Assembly: GCA_030428385.1 (NCBI GenBank)
Contig: JAUIDY010000068.1
Coordinates: 1-32,809, forward strand
Reading direction: 5' to 3'
Length of the DNA stretch: 32,809 bases
Source: Rhodothermia bacterium
GTDB lineage: Bacteria > Bacteroidota > Rhodothermia > Rhodothermales > JAAAOL01
The notes below the pieces were generated by a model that made no database searches, had not been told where the DNA came from, and saw nothing but the letters and a program-made list of their open reading frames with translations. Positions 8,670 through 18,689 of the stretch are shown piece after piece (the first letter of the stretch is position 1; every line of letters starts with the position of its first letter). The position numbers were made by a program, and so were the translations under genes.

Positions 8670-11105
8670 ATGCTGAAAAACTACCTCAAGATTACGCTAC
8701 GCAATCTGCGCCGGAGCAAGGGCTATGCGGTGATTAACATCCTGGGTCTGGCGGTGGGCATGGCATGCTGCCTGCTGATTGCGCGGTACCTGCAGCACGA
8801 GCAAAGCTACGACCAGCACCATGCAAACGCCGACCGGGTGGTGCGCGTGGCGCTCGATGCCACCCTGGGCGAACAGAATGTGCAGTCGGCGATGTCGGCG
8901 ATCCCGCTGGCACGGGCCATGGCCGAAGAAATCCCCGAGGTAGCGCAGGCCACGCGGCTGTGGCACGACCGTGCCGGGGCGATGACGGTATACGCCGACG
9001 ACGCACAGTTTCTTGAAAACAACGTCGTGTTCGCTGACCCAAATGTGTTCGACGTGTTCACGTTTCCGCTCCAAGACGGCGACCCGGCAACAGCCCTCGC
9101 GGAGCCGTACACGGTGGTGCTGACGGAGTCGATGGCGCAGAAGTATTTCGGTGATGCAAACCCGGTGGGCCAGACGCTCAACTTCCGGGAGCCGTCGGAC
9201 CGCGACGTATTTACGTACACGGTGACGGGTGTGATGGCGGATTTGCCGGCCACGTCGCACCTAAAAATTGACTTCCTGGCGTCGTACGTCACCCAGCGGT
9301 GGAGCGAGGCGCAGGCGTGGATGGGATTTGGTGTGTACACCTACGCTTTGCTGCAAGAAGGAACTTCAGCGCGGGTGGTCGAAAACAAACTCGCGCAGGT
9401 CATCGAGCGGCACGCGGGTCCGCAGGTGATGGAGCGGTTCGGGATTTCATACGACGCCTTCCTCGCCACCGGGCAGGGTTATCGCTATTTCACACAGCCC
9501 ATCACCGACATTCACTTAAAATCGTCCCTGGAGGATGAATTCGGCCCCAACGGTAGCCAGACGTACGTGTGGGTGTTCAGCCTCGTCGCGGTATTTATCC
9601 TGCTGATTGCCTGCATCAACTTTATGAACCTCGCTACGGCGCGGTCGGCCGAGCGGGCCAAAGAGGTGGGCGTGCGCAAAGTCCTCGGGGCGGTGCGTTC
9701 GCGGCTGGTGGCGCAGTTCCTCGCCGAGTCGGTGCTGCTGAGCGTGCTGGCGCTGGTGGTAGCGGGTGCGCTGATTAGCGTCGCGCTACCCCTGTTTAAC
9801 GCGCTAACGGGTCTTTCGCTGACGCTGGACACAGGCGCGGTGCCACTCATTACAACGTTGGTGGTGCTGGGGCTGGGCGTGGGGCTGCTGGCGGGCTGCT
9901 ACCCGGCGTTTTACCTCTCGCGGTTCCGTCCGGCGCTGGTGCTTAAACAGACAACCCGCACGGGCCCGGGTGCTTCGCTGTTTCGCAACGTGCTGGTCGT
10001 CTTCCAGTTTGCCATCTCCATCGTCCTGATTGCAGGCACGGTCGTGGTGTATCAGCAAATGGGCTTTCTACAAGCCAAAAACCTCGGCTTCGACACGGAG
10101 GAGGTGGTAGTGCTGGAAGGCGCAGAGATGATGGGGCCGCAGGCCGAAGCCTTCCGCGGGGCGCTGCGCGACCTGCCGGGCATCGAGCGCGTGACCAACA
10201 GCGAACTGGTGCCGGGCCGTCCGTTCAGCGGCTCGCTCTTTCGCATGGAAGGCGCGCCCGAAGACGAAGTCACGGCGCTCGACTTCACGTACGCCAGTTT
10301 CGACTTTGTGGAAACACTCGGCCTCGAACTCGTCGCCGGACGCTCGCTGGACCGCAACCGCCCCGCCGACTCGCTGGCCGTGATCCTGAACGAAGCCGCC
10401 ATTGCCAAACTGGGACTGACCGACCCCATTGGCAAAAACCTCGTGTGGGGCGGCGAATCGACGTATACCATCGTCGGCGTGGTGCGCGACTTCCACATCG
10501 CCTCCCTCCATCATCCCATCACTGGCGTCGCGCTCCTCGGCCCCGACCCGCGCAACACCAACCGCCCCAATTTGCTCGTCTCCGCACGCGTCGAAACCGA
10601 CAACCTGCCCCAAACGCTCGCCGAAATCGAAGCAACGTGGCAGGAATTCGCGCCCGAGCAGCCGTTTGTTTACACCTTCCTCGACCAGGACTTCGCGGCG
10701 ATGTACCAGTCGGAGCAGGCGACCGGGCGGCTCGTGGCCGTCTTTGCCTTTCTGGCCCTGCTGATCGCGTGCATCGGCCTGTTTGGCCTCGCTGCCTTCA
10801 CCGCCGAGCGCCGCACCAAAGAAATCGGCGTGCGCAAAGTCCTCGGCGCGACGGTGCCGCAGTTGGTGGGGCTGCTTTCGCAAGACTTCGTCAAGCTCGT
10901 GGCGGTTGGCTTCGTCGTGGCCGTGCCGGTCATCTATTTCGCGATGCAGCAGTGGCTGCAAGCCTTCGCCTACCGGATGGAGTTGGGCGTTGCGCCGTTC
11001 CTGCTTGGCGGCCTGCTTACCCTCGCCATCGCCCTCGTCACCGTCAGCTACCAGTCGATCAAAGCCGCCCTGAGAGACCCGGTCAAAAGCTTGAGATATG
11101 AATAA
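8670..11105 (+). CDS. Duplicated FtsX/MacB-type permease, array gene 2
   Basis: The product is 811 residues with the same two-half layout as its neighbour. TM1 carries GLAVGMACCLLIARY (about 26-40). The first coupling segment is ERAKEVGVRKVLGA near residue 326 and the second is ERRTKEIGVRKVLGA near 713, both close to family consensus. The periplasmic motifs PNVFDVFTFPL and VVRDFHIASLHHPI match those of the other members. The last 61 coding bases before the final codons (11020-11080) are identical to the end of array gene 7 (23450-23510), and the spacer after it is of the same subtype. This suggests exchange between the two genes. The ATG at 8670 abuts the spacer tail; no Shine-Dalgarno is seen. 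Confidence 0.95.
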   Translation: MLKNYLKITLRNLRRSKGYAVINILGLAVGMACCLLIARYLQHEQSYDQHHANADRVVRVALDATLGEQNVQSAMSAIPLARAMAEEIPEVAQATRLWHDRAGAMTVYADDAQFLENNVVFADPNVFDVFTFPLQDGDPATALAEPYTVVLTESMAQKYFGDANPVGQTLNFREPSDRDVFTYTVTGVMADLPATSHLKIDFLASYVTQRWSEAQAWMGFGVYTYALLQEGTSARVVENKLAQVIERHAGPQVMERFGISYDAFLATGQGYRYFTQPITDIHLKSSLEDEFGPNGSQTYVWVFSLVAVFILLIACINFMNLATARSAERAKEVGVRKVLGAVRSRLVAQFLAESVLLSVLALVVAGALISVALPLFNALTGLSLTLDTGAVPLITTLVVLGLGVGLLAGCYPAFYLSRFRPALVLKQTTRTGPGASLFRNVLVVFQFAISIVLIAGTVVVYQQMGFLQAKNLGFDTEEVVVLEGAEMMGPQAEAFRGALRDLPGIERVTNSELVPGRPFSGSLFRMEGAPEDEVTALDFTYASFDFVETLGLELVAGRSLDRNRPADSLAVILNEAAIAKLGLTDPIGKNLVWGGESTYTIVGVVRDFHIASLHHPITGVALLGPDPRNTNRPNLLVSARVETDNLPQTLAEIEATWQEFAPEQPFVYTFLDQDFAAMYQSEQATGRLVAVFAFLALLIACIGLFGLAAFTAERRTKEIGVRKVLGATVPQLVGLLSQDFVKLVAVGFVVAVPVIYFAMQQWLQAFAYRMELGVAPFLLGGLLTLAIALVTVSYQSIKAALRDPVKSLRYE

Positions 11106-11189
11106 GGCTATCGGCTTTCAGCTATCAGCCCTCGGCTCTTTGGAGCAACGCTGATAGCCGAGGGCCGACAGCCGACAGCCTCAAAACCT
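11106..11189. repeat. Heptad-repeat hairpin spacer, GGCTATC family, copy 2
   Basis: The 84 bases run from stop to start. There are five left words, a core hairpin (GCTC 11135-11138, loop TTTG, GAGC 11143-11146), four right words and the tail GCCTCAAAACCT. The left word AGCCCTC is matched by GCCGAGG/GCCGACA on the right, so both arms differ from copy 1 while keeping much of the pairing. It shares this subtype with copy 5. Confidence 0.9.
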
Positions 11190-13601
11190 ATGCTCAAAAA
11201 CTACCTCTTGCTCGCCCTCCGCAACCAGCGCCGCCACGCGGGCTATGCGCTGCTGAACCTTACCGGGCTGGCGTTGGGCATGGCGTGTTGCCTGCTCATT
11301 GCGCTGTATGTGCGCGACGAGTTGACCTTCGACCGCTTCCACGAAAACGCCGACCGCATCCACCGGCTGGCAATGGGCTCGGCAACCTCGGGCTACGGCG
11401 GCGACACCGAAGGCATTGCAAAAGTGCCTGCGCCGTGGGGACCGCACATCGTGGAGAACGTGCCCGCTGTGGAAACGATGACGCGCTTTGTGTTCTACGG
11501 GCAGGCGCTGGTGGAGAGCGAACAGCAGCAGGCGTTTCAATCGGGCGGGATGCTGGCCGATCCGTCGGTGTTCGACGTGTTCAGCTTTGAGATGCTACGC
11601 GGCGACCCCGCCACCGCGCTGACCGAGCCCAACACCATCGTGATTACCCAGACGATGGCCGAGGCGTTCTTCGGCGACGCGGATCCCATCGGGGAAACGC
11701 TGCTCTTCGACAACGAACTCTCGTACACCGTTACGGGCGTCCTCGCCGATGTGCCCGCGAATTCGCACATTCGGTTTCGCTTCCTCGTCACGCTGGCAGG
11801 CGACCCGCCGGGGCTGTACGACCTTCAGCGGGATGTGCCGGTGAAAGAAGACTGGCGGCAGAACCAGTTCTACACCTACCTGCTCCTCCGTCCCGACGCG
11901 GACCCAAGCACCATCGCCTCCGCGTTTTTGGCTACGTTGGGCGACGTGTACTCCCCCGAGCAACTCGCAGGCAACTTTTCCCCTTTTACCCAGGCGCTCC
12001 CCGACATCTACCTCACCTCCAACCTGTTCCGCGAAATCGGGCCGCTGGGTAATGCCACGTACGTGTACCTTTTCGGGGCACTGGCGCTGTTTATCCTGCT
12101 GATCGCGTGCATCAACTATATGAACCTCGCCACGGCACGGTCGGCACAGCGGGCCAAAGAGGTAGGCGTGCGCAAGGTCAACGGCGCAAGCCGGGGCATG
12201 CTGATGAGGCAGTTTTTGACCGAGGCGGTGCTGCAAAGTATGGCGGCCCTGACGCTGGGTGTGGCGCTTGCCAGCCTGCTGCTGCCCGTCTTCAACGACC
12301 TCGCCGGAAAAGACCTGGTGCTGAATCTCTGGCAGGAGTGGCCGCTGCTGGCAGGCATCGTGGGGCTTGGCCTCGTGGTGGGTCTGCTGACGGGCAGCTA
12401 TCCGGCGTTGGTGCTGTCAGCCTTCCGCCCTGTTAAGGTGCTCAAAGGAAATACCATCCTCACCAGCGGCGCCACGCTTCGGCGGGGCCTTGTGGTGTTT
12501 CAGTTTGCCATCTCGGCGTTTTTGCTCATCGCTACAGGCGTCATTGGTAGTCAGCTACGCTATATCCAAGACAAAAACCTCGGCTTCGACAAGGAGCAGA
12601 TCGTCACGCTTCAAATCCGCGACACCGCCCTCACCGAGCGCCTGCCCACCATCAAAGCCGCGCTGCGCGACCACCCCGGCGTCATCGCGGTGGCGGCGTC
12701 GGGCAACCTGCCGGGCGGCGGCGATTGGGGCATCCCGTACGAAGCCGATGGCGTCGACCCGGACAACCGTCCCTCCATGCGCATCCTTGCCGTGGACCAC
12801 GACTTCATGGACGTGTATGGCATGAACATCGCTGCCGGACGTGGCTTTTCGGAGGCACTCGCCTCCGACTCAGCGGGCGCGTACATCGTGAGCGAGACCG
12901 CTGCGGCGCGGTTCGAATGGGCCGACCCGCTGACAAAAACGATGGACCTCATCCCGCCGCAGATTCAGCGTGGCCCCGTCGTGGGCGTGGTGGAAGACTT
13001 CCATTTCCGCTCGCTCCACGAAGCCGTCGAGCCGATTATGCTCTTCATTCCGCCCAACAATTGGTTCGGCATTATCTCCATCAAGATCAGCCCCGATCGT
13101 ATGGACGAGACACTCGCGTTTATTGAGCGCACGTGGACCACGTTCCAGCCGGATTACCCGTATACCTTTGCGTTTTTCGATGAAGGCTACGACGCCTTGT
13201 ATCGCGGCGAACAGCGGGTGCAGACCCTGTTCAACGTCTTCACCGCCCTCGCCATCCTGATCGCCTGCCTCGGCCTGTTTGGCCTTGCCGCCTTCACCGC
13301 CGAGCGCCGCACCAAAGAGATTGGCGTGCGCAAAGTCCTCGGCGCGTCCGTCGGCGGCATCGTGGCGCTGCTCACCAAAGACTTCGCCCGCCTCGTGCTC
13401 ATCGCCTTCGTCGTGGCGATCCCGCTGGCGTATTTCGCGGCGCAGCGCTGGCTCGACGGCTTCGCCTACCACACCGACCTCACCGCTGGCATCTTCCTGC
13501 TAGCTGGGGGCCTGATCCTGGGCATCGCCGTGCTCACCATCAGCTACCAGGCCCTCCGGGCGGCGCTTACGGATCCCGTGAAGAGTTTACGCTACGAATA
13601 A
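11190..13601 (+). CDS. Duplicated FtsX/MacB-type permease, array gene 3
   Basis: The product is 803 residues. TM1 region GLALGMACCLLIALYV lies near 26-41. The coupling segments are QRAKEVGVRKVNGA near 318 and ERRTKEIGVRKVLGA near 705. The periplasmic halves show PSVFDVFSFEMLRGDPATAL and VVEDFHFRSLHEAVEPI. The second FtsX domain shares a 38-base identical run (13377-13414) with array gene 4 (15874-15911), a sign of recent common descent or conversion of the 3' end. The C-terminus is DPVKSLRYE, the array consensus. As with the others, the substrate is unknown; related proteins move or extract lipoproteins, peptides or antibiotics, or act as mechanotransmitters. Confidence 0.95.
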   Translation: MLKNYLLLALRNQRRHAGYALLNLTGLALGMACCLLIALYVRDELTFDRFHENADRIHRLAMGSATSGYGGDTEGIAKVPAPWGPHIVENVPAVETMTRFVFYGQALVESEQQQAFQSGGMLADPSVFDVFSFEMLRGDPATALTEPNTIVITQTMAEAFFGDADPIGETLLFDNELSYTVTGVLADVPANSHIRFRFLVTLAGDPPGLYDLQRDVPVKEDWRQNQFYTYLLLRPDADPSTIASAFLATLGDVYSPEQLAGNFSPFTQALPDIYLTSNLFREIGPLGNATYVYLFGALALFILLIACINYMNLATARSAQRAKEVGVRKVNGASRGMLMRQFLTEAVLQSMAALTLGVALASLLLPVFNDLAGKDLVLNLWQEWPLLAGIVGLGLVVGLLTGSYPALVLSAFRPVKVLKGNTILTSGATLRRGLVVFQFAISAFLLIATGVIGSQLRYIQDKNLGFDKEQIVTLQIRDTALTERLPTIKAALRDHPGVIAVAASGNLPGGGDWGIPYEADGVDPDNRPSMRILAVDHDFMDVYGMNIAAGRGFSEALASDSAGAYIVSETAAARFEWADPLTKTMDLIPPQIQRGPVVGVVEDFHFRSLHEAVEPIMLFIPPNNWFGIISIKISPDRMDETLAFIERTWTTFQPDYPYTFAFFDEGYDALYRGEQRVQTLFNVFTALAILIACLGLFGLAAFTAERRTKEIGVRKVLGASVGGIVALLTKDFARLVLIAFVVAIPLAYFAAQRWLDGFAYHTDLTAGIFLLAGGLILGIAVLTISYQALRAALTDPVKSLRYE

Positions 13602-13686
13602 CGGCTATCGGCTGTCAGCTATCAGCTTTCGGCTCTCCAGAGCAAGGCTGATAGCCAACAGCCGATAGCTGACAGCCCCAAAACCC
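13602..13686. repeat. Heptad-repeat hairpin spacer, GGCTATC family, copy 3
   Basis: The 85 bases run from stop to start. It differs from copy 1 by only three substitutions, one extra leading C and one fewer A in the tail. The core hairpin is GCTC 13632-13635, loop TCCA, GAGC 13640-13643. The tail is GCCCCAAAACCC directly before ATG. Confidence 0.9.
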
Positions 13687-16098
13687 ATGCTTAAGAATTA
13701 CCTCACCATCGCCCTTCGGAACGTCCGGAAGCACAAAGGCCACGCCGCCATCAACGTCGGCGGACTGGCCATTGGGATGGCGTGCTGCCTGCTGATCTTC
13801 CTGTTTGTGCGCGACGAACTGTCGTACGACCGCTTCCACGAAAACAAGGACCGTGTCTACCGGCTGGTGAATGAACGTACGGCGCTGGACAACAACGCCT
13901 CCGCGCTGCGTGCCGCGACGCCGCCGGGCCTCGGCCCTACGATGGAAGCCGAGTTTCCCGAAGTAGAAGCCGCGACCCGCTGGTACGCGCTGGGCCGCAC
14001 GCTCGTGACCCGCGACGAGCAGCAGTTCTTCGAGCCCGACGTGTACATCGTCGATCCGAGCGTCTTCGACGTGTTCACGATTCCCTTGCTAAGTGGCGAT
14101 CCGGCGACAGCACTCGTGGAACCGAACGCCCTGGTGATCACCGAAACCCTTGCAGAGAAATACTTCGGCGACGAGGATCCCGTGGGCCAGACGCTGACGC
14201 TAAGCACCAGTTGGACGTTCACCGTCACAGGCGTGATGCAGGACTGGCCGGACCAGTCGCACCTGCACCCGACCATGCTGGCTTCGTTTGCGACGATGCT
14301 AGACTTCACCTCCGAGGAGCGGCTCCAAAACTGGATCTGGCAGCAGTTCTACACCTACGTGCTGCTCCGCGAGGACGCCGACGCTGGTGTCCTACAAGCC
14401 AAGCTCCCCGCCTTCGCTGCCCGTTTTGCCGACCCGGAGGGCGCACCGCGTGGCTTTCAGTTGCGCTTCCACCTGCAACCGCTCCCCGAGGTGTACCTGC
14501 ACTCCGCCGACCTGCTGTTCGATGACGGCGACACGGGCAACATTGCCTATGTGTACGGCTTCGGGCTGGTGGCGCTGTTCATCTTGCTCATCGCCTGCTT
14601 CAACTTCATGAACCTGTCCACTGCCCGGTCGATGCAACGCGCACGCGAAGTGGGGATGCGCAAGGTGATCGGGGCACGGCGGCGTCAACTCATCGCCCAG
14701 TTCATCGGCGAGTCGGTGCTGCTGGCGGTGGTGGGCACCGTGTTCGCGTTGGCGATCTTGCAACTCGTGCTGCCCGCCTTTAACGCCTTCGCAGGCAAGG
14801 CACTCGCCAACCTGTTCCTCACCGACATCCGGTTCGCGGCGGGGCTGCTGGGGGCGACGCTGTTCGTGGGCCTGCTGGCAGGCAGTTATCCCGCGTTCTT
14901 CCTGTCGTCGTTCCAGCCGATCCGCGTGCTGAAAGGCCACGGCTCTATCCGCACCTCCGGGGCAGCGCTTCTGCGCAAAGGGCTGGTGGTGACGCAGTTC
15001 GCCATCTCCATCGCGCTCATCATTGGCACCAGCGTGGTGCTGAGACAGATGCAGTACATCCAGGAGAAAAACCTGGGCTTCAATGACGAGCAGGTGGTAA
15101 CCATGCCGCTGCGGGGCGACATGGACGAGACCACCGAGACCATCAAGGCCGAGTTGCTGCGGCATCCCGGCGTGGTGAGCGCCGCGGCGTCGTACGGGCT
15201 CCCCGGCGAATTCGTGGCGGGCGACGACATCCTCCTGCCCGGTCAGGAAGGCTCGACGCCGATGAACCACATGATCGTGGACGTCGACTACCTCGCGCTG
15301 ATGGACATGCAGATGACCGCAGGCCGCGCCTTCTCCCGCGATTTCCCGTCGGACAGCAGTGCGTTTATTATCAACGAAGCGGCGGTCGCCGGGCTCGGCT
15401 ACGGTACGGCCGAAAATGCCCTCGGGCAGGAATTGCACTGGAATCCATGGACGCGGGATGACCTAAAACGCGGCACGGTTGTCGGGGTGGTGCAGGACTT
15501 TCATTATGTCTCGCTGCACCAGCAAGTAGCCCCACTCGTGATGCACATCGAGCCCGAGGTGCTGTCGCACCTGTCCGTTCGCATCCGACCCGAAAACGTA
15601 TCTGAGACGATGGCCCACCTCGACGCCGTGTGGCAGCAGTTCGCCCCGCCGCGTCCGTTCGAGTACGAATTCCTCGACGAAGAACTCAACGAGCAATACC
15701 TCACGGAGGCCAAGCTGAGCCGCCTGTTTGGCACGTTTGCGCTGCTCGCCATCTTTGTCGCCTGCCTGGGCTTGTTCGGGCTGGCGTCGTTCACCGCCGA
15801 GCGTCGCACGAAAGAAGTGGGCGTACGCAAAGTCCTCGGCGCGTCGGTGTCGGGCCTCGTCGTGCTGCTGACGAAAGACTTCGCCCGCCTCGTGCTCATC
15901 GCCTTCGTCGTCGCTGCGCCCATCGCCTATTTCGTCATGCGGTCGTGGCTCGCCGACTTCGCCTACCACACCACCCTCAGCCCCGTGACCTTTGCGCTGG
16001 CAGGCGGGGCCGCGCTGCTCGTCGCCGTCCTCACCGTCAGCTACCAGTCGATCAAAGCCGCCGTGTCTGACCCGGTGAAAAGCCTCAGGTATGAATAG
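13687..16098 (+). CDS. Duplicated FtsX/MacB-type permease, array gene 4
   Basis: The product is 803 residues. TM1 is GLAIGMACCLLIFLFV, near 26-41. The first coupling segment reads QRAREVGMRKVIGA near 314; the second reads ERRTKEVGVRKVLGA near 705. The periplasmic motifs PSVFDVFTIPLLSGDPATAL and VVQDFHYVSLHQQVAPL are conserved. The first FtsX domain has FNFMNLS in place of the usual INYMNLA. It shares a 38-base identical block with array gene 3. It starts with ATG immediately after spacer copy 3 and ends with TAG immediately before spacer copy 4, consistent with one polycistronic unit. Confidence 0.95.
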   Translation: MLKNYLTIALRNVRKHKGHAAINVGGLAIGMACCLLIFLFVRDELSYDRFHENKDRVYRLVNERTALDNNASALRAATPPGLGPTMEAEFPEVEAATRWYALGRTLVTRDEQQFFEPDVYIVDPSVFDVFTIPLLSGDPATALVEPNALVITETLAEKYFGDEDPVGQTLTLSTSWTFTVTGVMQDWPDQSHLHPTMLASFATMLDFTSEERLQNWIWQQFYTYVLLREDADAGVLQAKLPAFAARFADPEGAPRGFQLRFHLQPLPEVYLHSADLLFDDGDTGNIAYVYGFGLVALFILLIACFNFMNLSTARSMQRAREVGMRKVIGARRRQLIAQFIGESVLLAVVGTVFALAILQLVLPAFNAFAGKALANLFLTDIRFAAGLLGATLFVGLLAGSYPAFFLSSFQPIRVLKGHGSIRTSGAALLRKGLVVTQFAISIALIIGTSVVLRQMQYIQEKNLGFNDEQVVTMPLRGDMDETTETIKAELLRHPGVVSAAASYGLPGEFVAGDDILLPGQEGSTPMNHMIVDVDYLALMDMQMTAGRAFSRDFPSDSSAFIINEAAVAGLGYGTAENALGQELHWNPWTRDDLKRGTVVGVVQDFHYVSLHQQVAPLVMHIEPEVLSHLSVRIRPENVSETMAHLDAVWQQFAPPRPFEYEFLDEELNEQYLTEAKLSRLFGTFALLAIFVACLGLFGLASFTAERRTKEVGVRKVLGASVSGLVVLLTKDFARLVLIAFVVAAPIAYFVMRSWLADFAYHTTLSPVTFALAGGAALLVAVLTVSYQSIKAAVSDPVKSLRYE

Positions 16099-16183
16099 AG
16101 CTATCGGCTTTCAGCTATCAGCTTTCGGCCCTTACAGGCGAAACTGACAGCCAACAGCCGATAGCCGACAGCCCCAAATCCCC
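16099..16183. repeat. Heptad-repeat hairpin spacer, GGCTATC family, copy 4
   Basis: The 85 bases run from stop to start. The core is GCCC 16128-16131, loop TTAC, AGGC 16136-16139. Relative to the other copies one T-A pair has become C-G (a compensated change) while the closing pair is lost. The right-arm words are ACTGACA-, GCCAACA-, GCCGATA- and GCCGACA-like. The tail is GCCCCAAATCCCC before ATG. Confidence 0.88.
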
Positions 16184-18556
16184 ATGCTCAAAAACTACCT
16201 CACCATCACGCTGCGCAACCTGCGGAAGCATCCGGGTTATGCGTTTATCAACCTGTTCGGACTAGCGCTGGGACTGGTGTGCTGCCTGTTGATTTTCTTG
16301 TTCGTGCGCGATGAGTTGTCGTACGACCGCTTCCATGAGAAGGCCGACCGAACGTACCGCATCGTGCGGCAGTTCGAGGCCCTGCCGCCGAGCGTGGCCC
16401 CGCCGCCGCCGCTGGCTCCAGCGCTGATGGCCGACTATCCCGAGGTGGAGCATGCCACCCGCATGTTTCGCTACTGGTTCACGCCGATGGTGAGCCGGGG
16501 CGATCAGGCGTTCAACGAGGAAGACTTCCTGTTCACCGACCCGCAGTTCTTCGAGGTCTTCGACTTCCCGTTCCTTCAGGGCAACCCCGCCACCGCGCTC
16601 AACGAACCCGGCTCGCTGATCCTCACTGCATCGATGGCCGCCAAATATTTCGGCGACGAAGACCCGATGGGGCAGACGCTGCAAGTCAACGTCTCCAATA
16701 CCTTCACCGTGACGGGCGTGATGGCGGATACGCCCAGCAATTCCCATTTCCGCTTCGATTTCCTGACGACGCTCGAAAGCGCCACCGACATCATGGGCTG
16801 GGAAAACGTGCTGGACCAGTGGGGCCTCGGCGCGTTTCCGACATACGTGGTCCTGCCCGACGGCTACGATCCCGCGCAACTGGAAGCCAAACTGCCCGGG
16901 TTTGTGGATCGGCATTTCGAGGCAGATACGCCCATTTCGTTTACGCTGCAACCCCTCACCAACATCCACCTGCACTCGAACTACACCGGCGAGTGGGAAG
17001 CCAACAGCGACATGCGCTACGTGTACCTGCTCGTGGGCATCGCGCTGATCATCCTGCTGCTGGCGTGCATCAACTACACCAACCTCGCCACGGCGCGGTT
17101 TGCGCGGCGGGCCAAAGAGGTCGGCATCCGCAAGACGGTGGGGGCGCAGCGGCAACAACTCATCCTGCAATTCCTCGGCGAGTCGGTGTTGCTCGCGGGC
17201 ACGGCGCTTGTGATCGCCCTGGCTGTGCTCAACGTGGTACTGCCCGCGTTTAATCAGTTGGTGGGGCGGTCGCTGGACTTCAACCTGCTCGCCGAGCCGC
17301 TGCTGCTGGCGGGGCTTGTTGTTGGAGCGCTGCTGACCGGACTCATCGCCGGAAGTTATCCCGCGCTGTACCTTTCGCACTTCCGCCCGAGCGTAGTGCT
17401 TAAAACCGCCAAAGCGCCGAGCCGCCGCGTGCCGCTGCGCACCGCGCTGGTGGTGGCGCAGTACACCATCGCCACCGTGTTTATCATCGGCACCGTCGTC
17501 ATCTACCAGCAACTCGACTATATCCAGACGAAGAAGCTGGGCTTTGAGCAGGAGCAGGTGGTACTCATCCCCGTGCGCGACGAGCCGTTGCAGCTACAGC
17601 CGGAGGTTGTCAAAAACACGTTCCGCAACCTGCCAACCGTGGAGCATGTCTCGGCATCCACCTCCCTCCCCGGCCTCGAAGCCGCAGGCACCTCGATGGA
17701 TCCCGTGGGGCCGCTGCGCGAGGGCACGTTTCGGCTGTCGGTCTTCTGGATCGACGACACCTACACCGACGCGATGGATGTCAACCTCGTGACGGGGCGC
17801 ACCTTCGCCGCCGCGCCGTCGCCCGACACCGACGATGCGCTTTTGCTGAATGAGTCAGCCGTCACCGCGTTTGGCTGGGCTTCGCCCGAAGAAGCGATGG
17901 GCGAAACGATTCGGATCTGGGGAGAAAGCCGCACCGTGATTGGGGTGGTGGAAGACTTCCACTTTGAGTCGCTGCGCGAGCCGATCCAGCCGCTGCTGTT
18001 TCTGCCCGAATTCGGCACCGTCGGCGGCCTCGTCGTGCGCGTGCGGGGCGACAATTTTCAGGAAAGCCTCGCCCAACTGGCACAGGGCTGGGAGCAACTG
18101 AACACCGCGCAGCCGTTCACCTACACCTTCCTCGACCAAGACCTCGCGGAACTGTACGACGCCGAGCGGCGGTGGGGTCGCATCATCGGCGCGGCGGCGA
18201 TGCTCGCGATTTTAATCGCGTGCCTGGGCCTCTTTGGCCTTGCCGCCTACGCCGCCGAGCAGCGTACCAAAGAAATCGGCGTGCGCAAAGTGCTCGGCGC
18301 GTCCGTCGGCGGCCTCGTGGCACTGCTCACCAAAGACTTCGCCCGCCTCGTGCTTGTCGCCTTTGTCGTGGCGGTACCGCTGGCCTACTACGCCGCGCAG
18401 CGCTGGCTCGACAGCTTTGCGTACCGCATGGAACTCGGCGCAGGTATCTTCCTCCTCGCCGGTGGCCTGATTCTGTGCATCGCCCTCTTCACCGTCAGCT
18501 ACCAAGCCATCCGCGCCGCGCTTACCGATCCCGTGAAAAGTTTGAGGTATGAATGA
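16184..18556 (+). CDS. Duplicated FtsX/MacB-type permease, array gene 5
   Basis: The product is 790 residues, the shortest of the array. TM1 is GLALGLVCCLLIFLFV, near 26-41, with Val in place of the usual Ala before the Cys pair. The coupling segments are RRAKEVGIRKTVGA near 306 and EQRTKEIGVRKVLGA near 691. The periplasmic motifs PQFFEVFDFPFLQGNPATAL and VVEDFHFESLREPIQPL are present. The membrane segment before the first coupling region has INYTNLA rather than INYMNLA. Its 3' flank is the only gap with a GAAACGT-word hairpin, so the regular GGCTATC series is interrupted after this gene. Confidence 0.95.
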   Translation: MLKNYLTITLRNLRKHPGYAFINLFGLALGLVCCLLIFLFVRDELSYDRFHEKADRTYRIVRQFEALPPSVAPPPPLAPALMADYPEVEHATRMFRYWFTPMVSRGDQAFNEEDFLFTDPQFFEVFDFPFLQGNPATALNEPGSLILTASMAAKYFGDEDPMGQTLQVNVSNTFTVTGVMADTPSNSHFRFDFLTTLESATDIMGWENVLDQWGLGAFPTYVVLPDGYDPAQLEAKLPGFVDRHFEADTPISFTLQPLTNIHLHSNYTGEWEANSDMRYVYLLVGIALIILLLACINYTNLATARFARRAKEVGIRKTVGAQRQQLILQFLGESVLLAGTALVIALAVLNVVLPAFNQLVGRSLDFNLLAEPLLLAGLVVGALLTGLIAGSYPALYLSHFRPSVVLKTAKAPSRRVPLRTALVVAQYTIATVFIIGTVVIYQQLDYIQTKKLGFEQEQVVLIPVRDEPLQLQPEVVKNTFRNLPTVEHVSASTSLPGLEAAGTSMDPVGPLREGTFRLSVFWIDDTYTDAMDVNLVTGRTFAAAPSPDTDDALLLNESAVTAFGWASPEEAMGETIRIWGESRTVIGVVEDFHFESLREPIQPLLFLPEFGTVGGLVVRVRGDNFQESLAQLAQGWEQLNTAQPFTYTFLDQDLAELYDAERRWGRIIGAAAMLAILIACLGLFGLAAYAAEQRTKEIGVRKVLGASVGGLVALLTKDFARLVLVAFVVAVPLAYYAAQRWLDSFAYRMELGAGIFLLAGGLILCIALFTVSYQAIRAALTDPVKSLRYE

Positions 18557-18689
18557 CACGCTATTCGCTTGAAACGTGAAACGTAAAACGTGAGGGTGCC
18601 GAGCACCATCGCTTGGAAAGCAGTTCACGTTTTACGTTTCACGCATCAGGCTACCAAGCTCCACGCTCAAAACGCACCGCCCAAGGTCC
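18557..18689. repeat. Heptad-repeat hairpin spacer, GAAACGT family
   Basis: In the 133-base gap, CGTGAAACGTAAAACGTGA at 18575-18593 is perfectly inverted at 18625-18643 (19 bases each). The left arm, from 18571, is made of 7-base words (GAAACGT twice, then AAAACGT). A small inner hairpin GGTGC (18595-18599), loop CGA, GCACC (18603-18607) sits between the arms. The design, heptad arms around a small hairpin, is that of the GGCTATC spacers, but the sequence is unrelated. About 46 further bases without structure precede the next ATG. Confidence 0.9.
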
